A stretch of 64,000 nucleotides of DNA from Branchiostoma floridae (taxonomy: Eukaryota; Chordata; Leptocardii; Amphioxiformes; Branchiostomatidae). Position numbers and translations under genes: made by a program. The notes beneath the pieces are model-generated. The model was not told the origin of the DNA. It saw nothing but the letters and a program-made list of their open reading frames with translations, and searched no databases. Location of the stretch: contig NC_049979.1 in NCBI RefSeq assembly GCF_000003815.2, positions 27,653,239 to 27,717,238 on the forward strand, in the 5' to 3' direction. Positions 12,101 through 27,100 of the stretch are shown piece after piece (the first letter of the stretch is position 1; every line of letters starts with the position of its first letter).

Positions 12101-15100
12101 CAACCTCCTGCACCTTGTCAATGATCTCATCGTTGGTCAGATCAGCGACGCCAAGTTTGTGTGGTAGGTTGGCGTACAGCTCTCTTTGCCACTGGTAGCT
12201 TGGGTCATCAGAGGACTATACAAAACCACAGGAGGAAGTCATTACAAGAACATCAATACTTAAAGTAGGAAAAAGGAATAGCTGGCTGTTTGTAACACCA
12301 CTGGCTGAGCTTTGACAGGGAGCTAGAAGTGCAGGTAAAAAAATATAGAAATTGCTTATCAGTTTACCATAAATTCAGAGTTTGGTAACTCAACTGGGTT
12401 CCATTTAGTCAATTTCTAGATTTCAATGCTGGTATTGCAACTTGCAACCTAGCAAGAACTACCACTGACTTAAAGAGACAACAAAACCCTCTCTAGCTGT
12501 GGTGTTTTATGTTACCAGTGTAGAAAAAAAATGTATATTCTCACTAAGTTTTGAAGCTGACAGCATAGCCATAATATGACTAAGTGGTATTAATCTTGGT
12601 CTTTTGTGGTACTGATCTTTGTGGAGCCAAGAAAAAAAAATCAAAATATACTCTCTATCAAAGAAGTGGCACCACTTTCTCAGTCCTGTGGCATTGTATG
12701 GTGACATGCAAAAGGTAAAATCATGTCCCACGAAACGTAAACATTTGCGACATACATTTCTTGTGACCTAACAGACAACCCAAGCAAGCCTCTTGCAAGT
12801 AAAATATGCAAAGATCCAAATGCAGCTCAGGATATTGCAGGTAAGACGAGAAATACTGTATCAATTTCTGATAAAAAAATTCATGCGAGTGTCACCGGGA
12901 CCCAGTACAAATGTCGATCGATCAGCTCAAGGTACAGTAGAGAAGTAGCATTAACTTACTGAACTGAAAATGCAAACTCAAACCACATGCAATTCTTTTG
13001 ACAGGTAACTTGCCTGCATTCTCTGTTAAACAGAAAACACATCAGAACAACAATAAGATAAACCAGGAATACAAGTAGCATAAAAACTATTGTGGTACTC
13101 CTCGGGATGCATACATGTACAAGTACTTGTGTATATGTGAGAGTGGTTCAATAAGGAATCGCCGATCCACTTCTAGTTACAGTTACAAATTGTACATATT
13201 TCCATAGATCGCAATTTGCAACTCTCAACAGCTGCTAAGGTGTACCAACATGTGGCAGCGGAGGCAGTTGAATACAGAACGATCATTGGGTTTCTGTACC
13301 TTGACTTTGAAGAAAAGTTCAATGAGATGAAACTTAATATGTGCAATTGCCATGTCATATACAATGTGCACAGATACCATTAGGTAGCTTTTAGCATGTT
13401 TAACTTCAGTTTCTTATCATTTCTGTAAGTGGGTTAGAGTAATTCTTTACTAAACCACCATCATATATACAGCAATATCTTAAAGTTTGTAACTTGCATT
13501 GATAACAAGTCAAAATGTAGCACAAATCACTAGAGATCATCCAAGATGGAACAGATGGTTCAATCTCAACAAGACCAAACACTTTTAACGGTGACTTCAA
13601 AAATAGCACGTCATTAATATTTCAAAAGTGAACATGCACGTGTTGAAGTGCACAATATGTAAGGAAAAATAATTCGGAATCTACTATCCCGACCCCAAAT
13701 ACATTGCATATTGCTACTTATAATCAATCTTAAAATCAGAAGACTAGTGCTTACCTTCTCTAGAATAGCCATGTTGTTTTTCAGGTAGTCTTTCACCTCC
13801 ACATCAGAATCTTTCTGTAACACAAAAGGAATCTTCCCCTTTGCACCGATTCAAACAAGTCTTGCATTCAAAAACATTGTAAAGGTGACAAAGTACATGC
13901 CCAAGTACATGCCCTTCTTTTCTGACACCCAACAGTCAAAAGAAATGCTTATTTTGCTTGTGGTCTATCCTTTCATCATATATATCACATTGATTGCTGA
14001 CTCTCTTTTCTCAGTTTGTAGCTGGCATTAAATCAAGATATTTCTACCTTGCAAATAATTTGTGGTGACCATTTTTACAGATGGTTCTGATAGGAATTAC
14101 ATATACATGCCCTAATTATAAGAACAAAACACACAAACAAACATATCAAGTCAAGAGACAAAGGACTTATTCTTGAAAGTAAGGCACAGGATTGCTAGTA
14201 AACTCTCCTGTAATATTTTGATGGTAAAGTGAAAAGTGGGGTAAATTAGTAGAGCACACAAATCTACATGTATAGTTCCAGTACTGTTGCAGTATATATT
14301 CATTAAAATTGAAAATAAAACATTTTGATACAAGCAAAAGGAGGCGTTGATTGCCCCATGGCTAGGGCCATTAATTATAATGCTTGGCACATATGTGGAG
14401 CATGCAAGCATGTTGAATGTGCCAACAGTCTTCTTCTACATATAGCTTGTACACATCTTTAGTTTCAATCATAAACAAGTGGTGATGGAAGCAGCACACA
14501 GAATTTAGTAGAGGTGTCATGACAAGATGCTAGGTGAAGAAAAAATGTAGTTGGTTGCTTATGGAGAAAATACTTGCTACCTCCTTTTTCAGAAGGTCTG
14601 TCACACTGCCGGGTGGAGCTTCCAACTAAGGATGAACAAATGAGGTGAAACAAGCTCAATGGGTGATACATAAACAAAGCACAAAACAGTGAAATGTTGC
14701 TACGAAACAATCTTATAAACAAAACAAACGAAATACTAAGAATATTACAGCAAAGAAATGCTGAAATGGGAAGCAAAAACATAATGCAGTACAATATTAA
14801 AAAAAGTAGATTATGCAAATGAAGATCGGAATAATCAACAAGAGAATACAGTAAGTTCATAAACGGTAAATGGCAGGAATTTCATACTTGCAGCATTTGG
14901 ATTGTGAAAGTGAATATCGCTAAACATGAATTATGCAAACCAGCACCATATTTGTATTCTTAATAAGGAAATGTAGGAAGTGCCTTCTTTGTTACGACAA
15001 GACTTACTTTGTATGAATTCTGTTATTTGGGAAGAAGAATGATGGCCATCACATACAATTCTTTCACATGAGGACCTCATTTCCATAATCAAAGAGGAAC

Positions 15101-18100
15101 GTTTAGAATGCATCAGTCATGAAGATTGACATCATTTGGCATAAGTAGTGACGGCAAGGTATGAAGTGGTGGAACTCTACTTCATGTACAATGTGAAGAA
15201 CCATGATCATAATGATCCTACCATGAGATATCTCAGCTTGGCTTGTTGGACAAGGTCCTGCTCCCTGGCCCCAAAGTCGTTCAGGCCTACTGGGATGAGA
15301 CGTTTGAGAGCAGCCACCACCAGGCTGGTGCTGTGAGAGTACAGATCCTGCCAAAAAACAATCATGGGAATACTGATATTAATTGATATTAAATTTTACA
15401 CTTTGAGACTAACTATGTCAAGAGATATAACTATATCACGAGAGTGGAGACAGCTCTCTCTCTCAATACATATATATCTTTATGTCTGTCGATGTAGGTT
15501 AGACATCCAGGTAATGAGATACGCCAAAAAATATTTACTCGAGCAACTGGATATGGTTTTGGAAACGGTCAGACGTTTCAACTACTATCCAGTACTTTTC
15601 GCCAGTGACACTATTTTTTTTGCGTATGTCTACTTTGTCCCCACAACGACCTGGAGATTACGTTAAAGTTAAAAATGTCATGTTTCCTCTCTAGCTTTAT
15701 AAGCTAAATCAAACATCCACAAAACGGCATCGGTTGAAATTAAGCTGTTACAGTAATGAAGCAAATTAAAAAGTTGCAACTATAATGCAGGTAAGGACAA
15801 AGAAGCAGAAAACAATTTTACCTTTCCCCTTTTTCTTTTGTTGAACATTCCTGCAGTGGGTCTCTTGCCGCTGGTGCCAGCCAGGAAGGCCTTCAGGTCA
15901 ATTTCATTTTGGACCACATAATTCTGCTCTTCTCTCCGGAAGGCCTGTATTGATACAATAGTGGTCAAACACAGAGGAATCTAGTTTGGTACTGATAAAA
16001 CATAGACCTAGACCTGACAGAAGTTTGAGCCTGAAAAGTGTGATACTTTAACATCGCCAACATTTCAGGCGCAGCTCAAAGTGCTGATTCCGCAGACTTG
16101 CAACATCGTAAAACTGTCGTCCTAACTTTCGTCCTAACATCGTCCTAACTTTCAATTATGGATAAAAATTATTATCAAATTAAGTTTGACCACTCACGGC
16201 TGATTTGGCCCAGATGAGGAAGACATCAGCTGTTAGTTTGAAGAGAGTGTTTGCCTCAGGAGATGGGACCTTCAGCCATGCTTGTCTGGAGACAAAACAA
16301 CAAGTAACAGAACAGAACTATGAGGATAATGATTCTCAGGTTACTCAAGAGTTTCCCAAATGCTTGACCGTGTACATTGTGTCCTATTTTGCTCTAACTT
16401 AATGCTATATTTGTACCTAAATAAGGTCATTCAGTTTATTTCTCACAAACCGCAATATATGATATGGGCTCTCAATAAGCAAGGATAGTGATAACTTTAC
16501 CTGTTGAGGTCCACAAATCTTATGAGGAGAGGGTAGAAGGCATACAAGTCCCTGGCTAACATCTGGTAGTCCTGCAAAAAACAATATTGCAACAAAGGCA
16601 TGGATGTTAACAACAAAGCTCGTATGCCCACTGTACATATCAAGATCACATGAATTGTATGATATGATATTCCATCCTTTGGCTAAATCAAATACATGAT
16701 GGTACATGAAGCTCTTGAATATTTTTAAGAGTACAGATTTATCCTAGTGTGACTGAACGGAATGTGAAAAATAACGAAACAAATCTGAAAAAAGTGACTT
16801 TTGTAACATATACGTTTTCTTGATTTAATCATTACATTGAAGTTTGGCAGAGCTTTAGTTTGAATCAAATAATACTTCCAAGTCAAAGCTCCATCCAAAA
16901 CATTGAAAGGAAGATTGTTCACCTCCGGAAGTAAAATTACTGACTGTCCTATATCTAAACACATGCTCAAGCCTATAGCAGAAAAGCCAATTTTCAATCA
17001 AAGTAAGTCTTTAGTCTAATGACTTAGCGCTAAAGAAAGACACCTTACTAGCCCTAGCCATAAAATTTAATGTACTGTTCTATAATTCAACTGTGGTAAC
17101 ATAAACTTGACCACTCTTAACATCATCCCTACAATATAAATGTTTTCTCAACATTCATACCATGGAAAATGAGGATTAGAGCAAACAATAGAGCTGTATA
17201 GTTTGAGGAATGCTGACAGAAGGGCAATAGATATAGCAATAGGCTGAGAAGCAATTTTAAGTACAACACATGACTATATGAAAGCTCTGTAGAGTGGCAA
17301 CACAGTCTCTTTGTGCACGACACAGTCACAGACTACAGCGTTATGTACAGCAAAGCAAGTACATGTAAGCCTATTAGAACCCATGGAGAGCTCTTATAGT
17401 CTACTAAATAAGGTGTGACAGTAAAAGCTCATATAGCCTACTACATAAGGTATGACAGCAAAGCAAGGTGAAACCAAGTCAGACAGCCTCCCATCATCCT
17501 GGCCACACTCATTACAAGGCCAAGGGCAACAGACGAACCTGCATAAGTTCATAATACTTAGTCCATCTACGCTGCCACGTGTCACTGTCACATGCATGCT
17601 CATGCTCGTGATGGTGCCCTTTCTTCTTGTGGCGCTGCTTTTTCTGGCCAACACACATGGATGCAGAAATACTGAAAGAGAAGTCTGAGTCTAGGACTTT
17701 CACTGGGAGCCAAGAACGATCGGATGAAAGTCACTGACCAGACGTTCACTAGACAGCATACGCATACGACAGACATTTTTTTATGTCTTAGTTCCAGTAC
17801 TTTACATGTACAAAGCAATCCATTCTGCACTCTACAATCCACATGGCTTTTACGATATGTACAACATGACAATATGTACAACATGACATTTGACAACTAT
17901 CCTTTCAAAGCAATTTTACTCACATGACATTATAAAAATGGAAACATTCTAGCCACCTTGATCTTATATCATCACAAGACTGAACTAGAAAGCAGCTTTA
18001 GGCTTTTTTACCATGAGCCACTACCATCCATTTTCAAGCATTCCCAAATGTTGGTACCTCAAGCATGGCCAGTTCTTCCTCGGACAGGTCTGTCCCAGCC

Positions 18101-21100
18101 TTCCACTCCAGCTTCAGCAGCTCCTCTGTGTACTCTATCTGCTGAGCCTTCTTCTTCAGCTCCTCCAGTACAGGGAGGAAGTGGCTGCCCAGCAGTTCTG
18201 TACCTGCACAGCCGATGATTGGCTGGGTGCAGTCTGAAGTGGAACAGTTACAATCAATGTATTAGTCATTTATGTTATACTTGGGCCATTATAACGTTCA
18301 ATATACAGGACCTGGGTGTTCTGGATTAGGTTGATACATGTGTTCTGTAGAGTTCTCCTTGTATCACATGGGCTTCCATAGAACATTCAAAATCACTTAC
18401 CATGCGGCAAGTGCGCCTCTGTCGAAAATTCAAATACTGGATTCTGATGTAGGAACTGCTGTTGTCATTTTTGTTTAAGGACACCAAATTTGATCAATAT
18501 CTGGGCCATTTCACAGTAAAATTTGTGTTTTTCAGGTGGGTAAAAGTACTCCACATCACCCTTTCTCCAAGCTTATCTATGGTTTAGATCGCCCTCTGTA
18601 CTTCAGTCAATCATGCCCCCGGTTGGGCTGATACCTCGGGTGTTACAGAAATAATGGAATATACAGTGTTGTCTTCTATACTACATATATGTGACAATCA
18701 TATTGTACCCATTCCTTGATTCTACAAGCTACCAAACTTTTTCCATTGGTTCCAATGTCTTTCTTTGCACCAAGTACTTCATTTTGTAAACATACTTGCA
18801 ACTCTTTTCATCCAGCTGGCTTCAGGCAGGCCCAGGTTGTTACGGATCAGCTTCAGCACGCTGCCCAGAACTTCATTCATCTGTTTGTTGCTGACACCAG
18901 TGGTCAACATACTGTAAAAACAAAAGCATAGAGCTTTTAAAATGAGAAATGAGTTCTAAAAAGATGTTTCTTGTAGGGAAATGAGGGCTTTCTACATGGC
19001 CTAGTCTGAAGCAAGAAATTAAGCAAGAAACAAACTACAAGTGAATTTCTGTATATCCATCAAAAAACATGTTGCAACATTTTACCTGCATGGCATGCAC
19101 GTTTCTGTCATATCCTTATTGTGTAGCTACTCAAAACTCTTCTCTTATTACAAGCGCATAAGGAATGGAAAAGCAAGGCCTGTAATCTTAAACCCACATG
19201 AAGGTACACTTTGACACAGGAGTGAGGAATGGGGACAGTCTGAGTACAATAAGTGAATTAGTCATCATTTACTTATAGATTTACAGAGTTCATAATAGGA
19301 TAACAAAGGAACAGACTCACTCCTCAGCAACTCCCTTGTTGGCCATGTTGCTGGGCCCATGGTCCCACCACAGTGACAGGTAGCTGTATTAACAAAGAGG
19401 CATACAATGTCATTGTCTGTACCTATGACTGTGTGATATTTCAGAACAACAGAGAATTCAGCACTGAGGACAGCATCATGTCTACAGAGTTCAGGGTGTC
19501 CAGTAGTATAGGAAACAGACATTGTGAAACAATAAGGCTGGAAGTCCCTTAGTAACTTACCTGCACAACATTGGCAGAATGACTTCGATGATGTGTGGAG
19601 CTTCCTCGTATGCAGACTCCGAGTTGGCCAGCTGTGTGATCTGGTCCACCAGTTGTTGGAAGGTGGGCATGTCTGGCCAGATCTCCTGAGCAGAGCTAGG
19701 TAAGCCTGCCGATATACAAACACCAGATCAGCATTGACCAATTGCTATTTCTAGCCTTTGAAATAGAAGGTTAAGGTTAAAATATTCAGAATTTCTCTAC
19801 AAGATGACTCTGAAATACATTCCTTTTTATGTGCATGCATGGCTACAATGAGTACAAAAAGTACCTTAAAGTTCATACATACAACAGTAGACTAACCCGC
19901 TGCTATTATTACTTCCACATCTTTCCTACTAGCAAACGAAAACGGAAATGGCCAGTACCTTTTGGCGCAAAATGTCCTGAAATTCAGCATGCATGTACAT
20001 GTAGCGTGGGCAAATACTCTAAAACAATTTCTTTTCGTTACCAAAATTTTGTAGAGTCATTTGGTTAATGGTGGATATCCTAATGTTAGATAATTTTTAC
20101 TGTTCCTATTTTGCCTAAGTATGTTGTGTTGGGAGGGATCTTAAAGGATGGATGCTAAAGATGTGTGCTTAGCCTGATTGAATCTCGCTCAGAAGACACG
20201 CCAAACATCTAATGGGAGGGGACCATTACTATCCCGGAAAGCAGACTTAAGTGAGCTAATCTCTGTCCAACATACCCAGCTTGGCGATCTGCTCGTTGTC
20301 TGCAAAGATGCAGTCCTTGTTGATAGTGTTGTACTCGTGTTCCAGGAAGGCCACTGGGAAGGCACTAGAGAAGGCAGCCAGGCAGGCACCGAGGGCAGGG
20401 CGGTTCCTATTCAGGGGGGAACAGTAACACTTACTAAACAGTAATAACTCAGTGTGCCAACCACCCTCACAATATCATGCTTAAGCAAACTATAACATGT
20501 TTGCCAACTGTCTAAAACTCTTTTCATTAGGATTTTCAACTAAATCAAATTTCTTACATCCAAACATGTTGGTTTTTATTTTTTTTAATTTATCATCTAC
20601 TCTATTAAATCATTTTTTTGCCTATTACAACAGAGTGGTCTAGAATTTTGAAGGATAATTAAATCCCAAAGATGATCCCTACATGTGCATTTATTACTAC
20701 TAAATTTGGTACGTTGATTGATGGAATTAAAGTCATTGTCAATGATTATGACTTGACTAGTCTGTCCACATTTTTTGTATTGTCACTAAATGTATTATTT
20801 TACCAATTTCAACACAAACTTTTTGATAAATATTTTACACTTTTGTATTTGAGAGACAATACAAAATGTATACGTCTTCATCTGATATTGCCTCAAGGTT
20901 GAAAATATGTGTACAGGTATCATAGTTTTGAGGACACAACCACATTACAACCAAACATCCATGACAATTTTGCTACAATACATTTAACATCAACTTATGC
21001 ATTACGGGGATGAAAATTTAAGCAAAAAATTGTACCCATGTAGCACTTACAGGTAGCTTTATTTTCCTTTATTTTTTATTTCTAAAGAGTCTGATATTAG

Positions 21101-24100
21101 TTACTGCAATACTTTCTGTAATTGGTTACTGTCCTGAGCTGTAGAAATTCATGTTTCCATTGGCATGTGCATATTTTCCAAAAAAGGCCCCAAAACTTGT
21201 TTCCCTACAAAGGCATCTAGAGCCTTTGAGGAGAAAACAAGCTGTTTTGGGAAGTTGTGCTACCAGTAATATCATTGCGCCAAATTGCATCTTTAACTGG
21301 TGCTTATTATATTAAACATGTTATACCATATTTTCTCAAATCAAATACACACGTCAATCAAAATATGCACCCCCAATTTTGGGGAAGTCTCAAAATGGAA
21401 AAACTAAAAAAAGCACGCCCTTCTCCACCAATCTTGAATACATCTTGATTCTTAAACCAGATGACTTCAATGCAATGTCCTTACTTACATTGCCACTTTT
21501 CCCCATTGGTATTGCCTCTATAAAATTGTGAATTGCCAAGCGTAAAAATGCAGTGCGTTCTCCCATTCCCAGTGCAACAACCTCAAATATGGTGTGCACT
21601 CTCTGCCTTTGACACAACTTGCAGCACCTTTTCAACTTCGAAAAGTTAAAAAAAGTGCATAATTTATTTGAGAAAATATGGTTAACATTAAAACAGCTAA
21701 AACACAAAAGACACCAAATAATTCATACAAAAACAGTTACCCTTGTTAGCTTAGAACTTGCAAATTTGTGTTCTTTGTGAAAATTCATAAAAATCTTGGC
21801 CTTTTGTAGATCAAGTTTAAAATGACAAACAAAAAGGACAATGAACAACAAACAAACTGAAAGTAATCGTAACAAATTGAGTCCAGGATTTAAAGAGAAT
21901 GTATTACATTGAGCACAACAACTGTGAGGTTTAGGACAGAAAGAGAAGACACAGACCTCTTCAGAACACTGCCAATGGATATGAAGGACGGTGCTTAGAA
22001 CTCAAGCAGATGGAGCACAGCGAGTGAGGGTGATCAACAAACATGTTAATGTAGTGGTTGGACAGCACATGGAAGAAATGGTGAAAGAAGTGGCAGTGCA
22101 TCGTAGCACAGTGGCAGTAGGAGGAAAAATACTCAAAAAGACGACGGACAAGATATAATCTACCAGAAGCCAGACAGTATGAGCAACGATAGACATGTAC
22201 AAGCAAGATTTATGCACGATTAATTGATTATTATGAAGGTGAGTGCTTGCTGTTTCTTCACTTTCTATCGTACAAAATATGATAGCAAAATCTCACAATA
22301 ACGTTACCTGCAGGATGTCAATTTCCAGTTTTGACTGATCACAATATGTTGATTAGTTTTTTTCAGTATCTCAGAACATTAAACCATAAAGCCGTCATGA
22401 GCTTAAAAGATCATCTTCACAGTATTCTTAAGTGCCCAAAGGTCCTCTCTTTTCCAAAAGGCAGAATAGATATTTCACAATCATGACAGATTAAATGGTC
22501 ACGTCTAAGGTTTGCGTGACACAATAGATAATTTGAACCATACTGTCTATGTAAACACGCACATCCGTAAATGATAGAATGTGCTCGAATGACATTCGCC
22601 AGACTAATATTTTCTACAAGTGAGGAAAGGGAATAGCCACCAACATCCTACAGAAATATCCAGAAACGTTTGGCTGTATGTGAGGTTGCCAGCTGGAAGT
22701 ATATGACATTTGTATAAATACCAGCAAAGTGCTGGGCTTGTTGACATCAGTCGAGTTTGGGTAATGTCATTCGAACATGTTCTATTATTCAAGGACATGC
22801 AGAATGAAATACTAGTAGTTTGAGAACAAAATGCCGAAAGCAGTTTGTCGTTCAAATGCATCTATCAGTATGGACATAGATAATGGTTGCAAATTAATTA
22901 CAATACAAAATGACTACAATCTACCAACTATCAATAGATTAATTCTACTTTCTACTTGTTACATAAAAACAGTTTATTTCATTATGATGTTGAAGCGTTC
23001 TACGATCATATTAGACAAATATGAGTTATTTTCCAGTAAAAAACACAGATTACTAGATACTGCACAATGGAAGCTCAAAGACCACTAATGTAGTGGTAAA
23101 GCAGGAGGAGAAGGAAGAGAAGCAAGGTTCGTAATTACCTTTCAAGCTCTTCCTGCCCTGGAGATCTATGATGGCGCAACATACGCATGGCAAGAGCAGG
23201 TGAACAACAGAGGCAGGGTAGGCATAAGCATGGGACGTGAGGAAGCAGAAGTACATATATGAGAAGGCTGTGGTCCATGCGCAGGACCAAGAACAGGCCA
23301 CACCTCACAACATGATGTATGACCAGACGTATGTCCAGACGTACATGTATGGTGAGGTCTCTACCAACAGATACAAAACAGAAATTGCTACTACGCTGGT
23401 AAAGTGTGACTCATTTCCCCTATAAATTATGACTTTCTTCATCAGTCTACATTTCTTACTCTGACCAGAAAATGTTAATGTTACTTCTCCATTTTGACTT
23501 CTGCTGTATCCAACACAAATACATTGTACTGGTACCTTCCACAACTGGAAAATGTCTTTACCAAATGGAGCAATATGACATAAGAAATTTATAGTGAACA
23601 TTTGTGAATGTACAAAGTTTTCACCTTCCAAAAGTGGTTGCAAATATCCAAATGAAATTGCTGATCTCAAAGCATTGCCTGAAAATTTTTCAGCCTTTGG
23701 AAAAGGCTAAAGAAAGGGGCATTGAAAGCCACATAAACTTTACAAGCGTAGCAAAACTCTGTTTTGTACCGTTTATTGAACCAGTGCTAACTGAGCATCT
23801 GGCAAAGGGCCTTGCTATGGTATACCTGATCTCCATCTTGCCAAGGAAAGATGACATACTGGTGTAGTGCGAGAGACAGAGATAGATGGAAAGAAAGAGA
23901 GAAAGAGAGAGAGAGAGGTGCTCAGCAAAGGCAAGGGCATTAACCATGCTGATAGGCTCTGATTTACTGTGGGCCAAAATGTTTATCACGAGGTAGCACC
24001 ACCACCGATTTGGACATCAGGGCTTGGCAGCATGGCAGGGCCCTTAGGCCTTAAAGTCACATCAAAGTGAAATGAAGCAAACAGGGAATGAAGAATATGA

Positions 24101-27100
24101 TTATGTAGATAGGAAAAAAGGGAAAATGTGCAAGAAATGCAAAGAGAACAAATGTGATGACATTTACACAGAAGATACAACACAAGTTCATACAGAATTG
24201 ACATCAACACCACACAGAGTATACATGTATGTTTGGTAACAAAAAAGCACCAGCCAGCAATGCTTGCACATACGCCAATTGCAAGCTGATATAATGGACT
24301 TCAAAATTAGACACAACAACAACACACAATCAGCTACATGTTTATAGCAACATAGAAACAGCCAAATACAAACATATGTCTGCCAGTTAAAGGATGAAGA
24401 CACTACACGAGATGACTTTTGTGCGCTTATTTTTGTTCTCTGCCACATACATGAAAGCATTCAGTATACAAAATGTAAGCTTGAGAAAATGCAATTTTTG
24501 CCCCCTTCCCCCTGGTTGCAAGTGAACTACATGTCTGCACTACCAAGCTTAGAACACACAGCTTTAGCTTAGCTGCAACTCAAGCTGGAATATATTCATA
24601 ACCTTTAACCTATCAAAAGCAATATGTACATTCCATGATCTTCATTTCCTCTATATCCAGGCATTCTTTTTCTAGGTCTTCACACAAAGCAAAAAAATAG
24701 ACCTTAAAAGACACTTTGTGACAAGTCACCTTGCATAGAAGACAAAGTATTACAAGGCAAGCAAAGTATAGTGCAGTCCAGATAGCAAGGAGATGTTGTA
24801 CATACGCTTCTGTGAAGATTGATTTTGATGCTCCAAGGAAGTACACAGTGTTGAAGATACGATATGCTGCCAGCTGGATCTCACCCACTGGGGAATGAAG
24901 GTCACACATTATGAATGCCAACAAGCAACAATAACAATCATAAATATCTTTACTGCTCAACAATAAGTGTACTCAAGTTCCTACAACCATTCTGAAACTG
25001 GTTCACCTCACCAATTTAGGTTTAAAGATGACCGCAATGGTATTGACAGTCATCATCATGAATCTTACATGGGTATATAATACTATTGTCAGGACATAAT
25101 GCATGGTAATTTTTGTTGGTTATGTTTCCCTCTCTTATTTTAGTGTACAAGTGGTATGAGTCCCTATCCCCCCTCATCACAGTTCACATTGCATTTGTGA
25201 ACAAATTCTGTAAGTAGTACAATGAAAACCTGTCAGAATTGTCCTGAGAAAGATGACAGCTGGTCATCAAAACATTGGAAGTAATAAAGAAAGGGTTGTT
25301 TAAAAGGAGGCTCTCTATTCCTTAATGTACCAACCTGGTGTCACCTCTCAAGAATAAACTGAACTGTATGAACCTGATGAAACTAATCAATGATAGAAAT
25401 CACGCTAAATTCCTGAATACATTGTGATACTCACAGAGCTGTACTGAGCCATAGCTGTTTTCTCCTATGTGGTCAAAGAGTGAAGTCAGGACAGGGATGA
25501 GGACAGCGCTGCAGTAGGTCACCTCCGGTGCGCCCACGTACGACTTCCCTTTGGGCTTACCAAATTCGGGGCTCTTGATGGTGTTGACCAGGATGCTGAG
25601 GTCACCTGCAGCGTTGATGAAGAAGTCTCGTATCCCCTTCTTGACCTCCACAGGGCACTTGGGGCTGTTGATGGCTCTGTAGGGGGTTAGTGAGACACAG
25701 TTCTAAGATATGTCAAGAACACCAATATCTACACGTAGTTCTCTATTCTATCCGGTGGATTGTCAAGTGCAAAAGACAATCCCCAATATGCAAATAACCC
25801 AGGCTTGATTCCTTATGTATGTCAACTTTAATTTCCAATTTCCTTCTGATGTGTGTGACAACTACAGAGTATGAAAAATTGAAATTTGCATAAAAACATA
25901 TTTTTCACCTTGCATCAATGCAGCGATCCAGGGCATGAAGGCATCTTACCCCAACTTGAACGTCCTTTCCTGCACAGTGATTGAAGGTACAACGACAGTT
26001 CAGTAAAGACCCATTTTTCCTTATTGTAGTATGCGCCAACTCTACATGATTGTATAATGCTACTTACAATAATATACCAATAGGTTATATGGTCCTTATT
26101 TTCATTTCTGAGCCTTAAAACCACATGACACCAGAGTACAACACTGTCTATAGTCAACAGGGTTGCTACTACATACATACATAACACTGTACTCAACTCT
26201 ATTGAAAAATACATACCACCCATCTGACGTTGTCGTATAACTGAGTTGCATTGTGTAGAGAGACATAAGGAATTAGTACATGATTTAAGAAAAGCCTGCA
26301 GCCTGCCATCTTCAGAGAGTTAAGGAACCACAAAGATGTGTCACAACTAGTATTTCAGGTCTCAATCTTTAAACCAATGTCCACAAGTGGGATGGAAGTA
26401 TGTGAGAACACATGACACAAGTTCTTTCCCTAGGAAGTGTTCATGGCAGGAATGTGTACTGCATAATATGCTAAACTGATGTGACAATGCATACTCACCA
26501 AAGTAGGCAATCTTATCCCTCAGGAGGGATGACAGCTCACAGAACAGCCTATAGATTTAGAAAAAATGTAATATTTAATGTGAAGTCAATCTAATACAAC
26601 AGAAATATATAATTCTTACAGTAAGGTCTATGTAAATGAACTCCTCATACTTCCACACAAAGATAAACTTCTTGTACATGAACAACGCTGAAATGTCATT
26701 GCTTACCAGGACTTCCTACTGATGAGGCAACTAACATTTTTCCAGTCCAGAAAGGTAACTTTTGCATAGTACATATTTCACTCTGTGTTTTCTGGTGAAA
26801 TGACTTCATATACAAAGATAGACTTTTCTATAAAAATTGCGTGGACCTTCCTAAGGAGATGTACAAAGGGGTCTATGAGATAAAGGGTTTAAGAAAAACA
26901 AGCTACTTTTATTGTGCATCATACCTTGTGACTAGTTCTATCTCCATGGGGGAAGCCTTGCCATACTCTGGGGTGGCTTTGGGATCAAGGACGAAGTAAG
27001 ACCTGTGTGTGCTGAAGTACTTCTCTATCAAGGGCAGGACCACCTGTGAGAGAGGCAACCAGTCACTACGGTCATGATTCTTGGAGATGTCAGACAAGAC

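Noticed and set aside
19561-19692. Acceptor CTCAG for exon 55
   Set aside because: The phase fails with exon 54; the acceptor CGGCAG at 19706-19707 restores frame and conserved LP...PDMP.
21905-22210. Possible LINE or gag-like fragment on the plus strand
   Set aside because: Open for about 60 codons but without a recognisable motif; not reported as an element.
23053-23301. Possible extra exon near 23.1-23.3 kb (frame with [10 protein letters not shown])
   Set aside because: Exons 53 and 54 already join gap-free against vertebrates, and no phase-matched splice pair was found.
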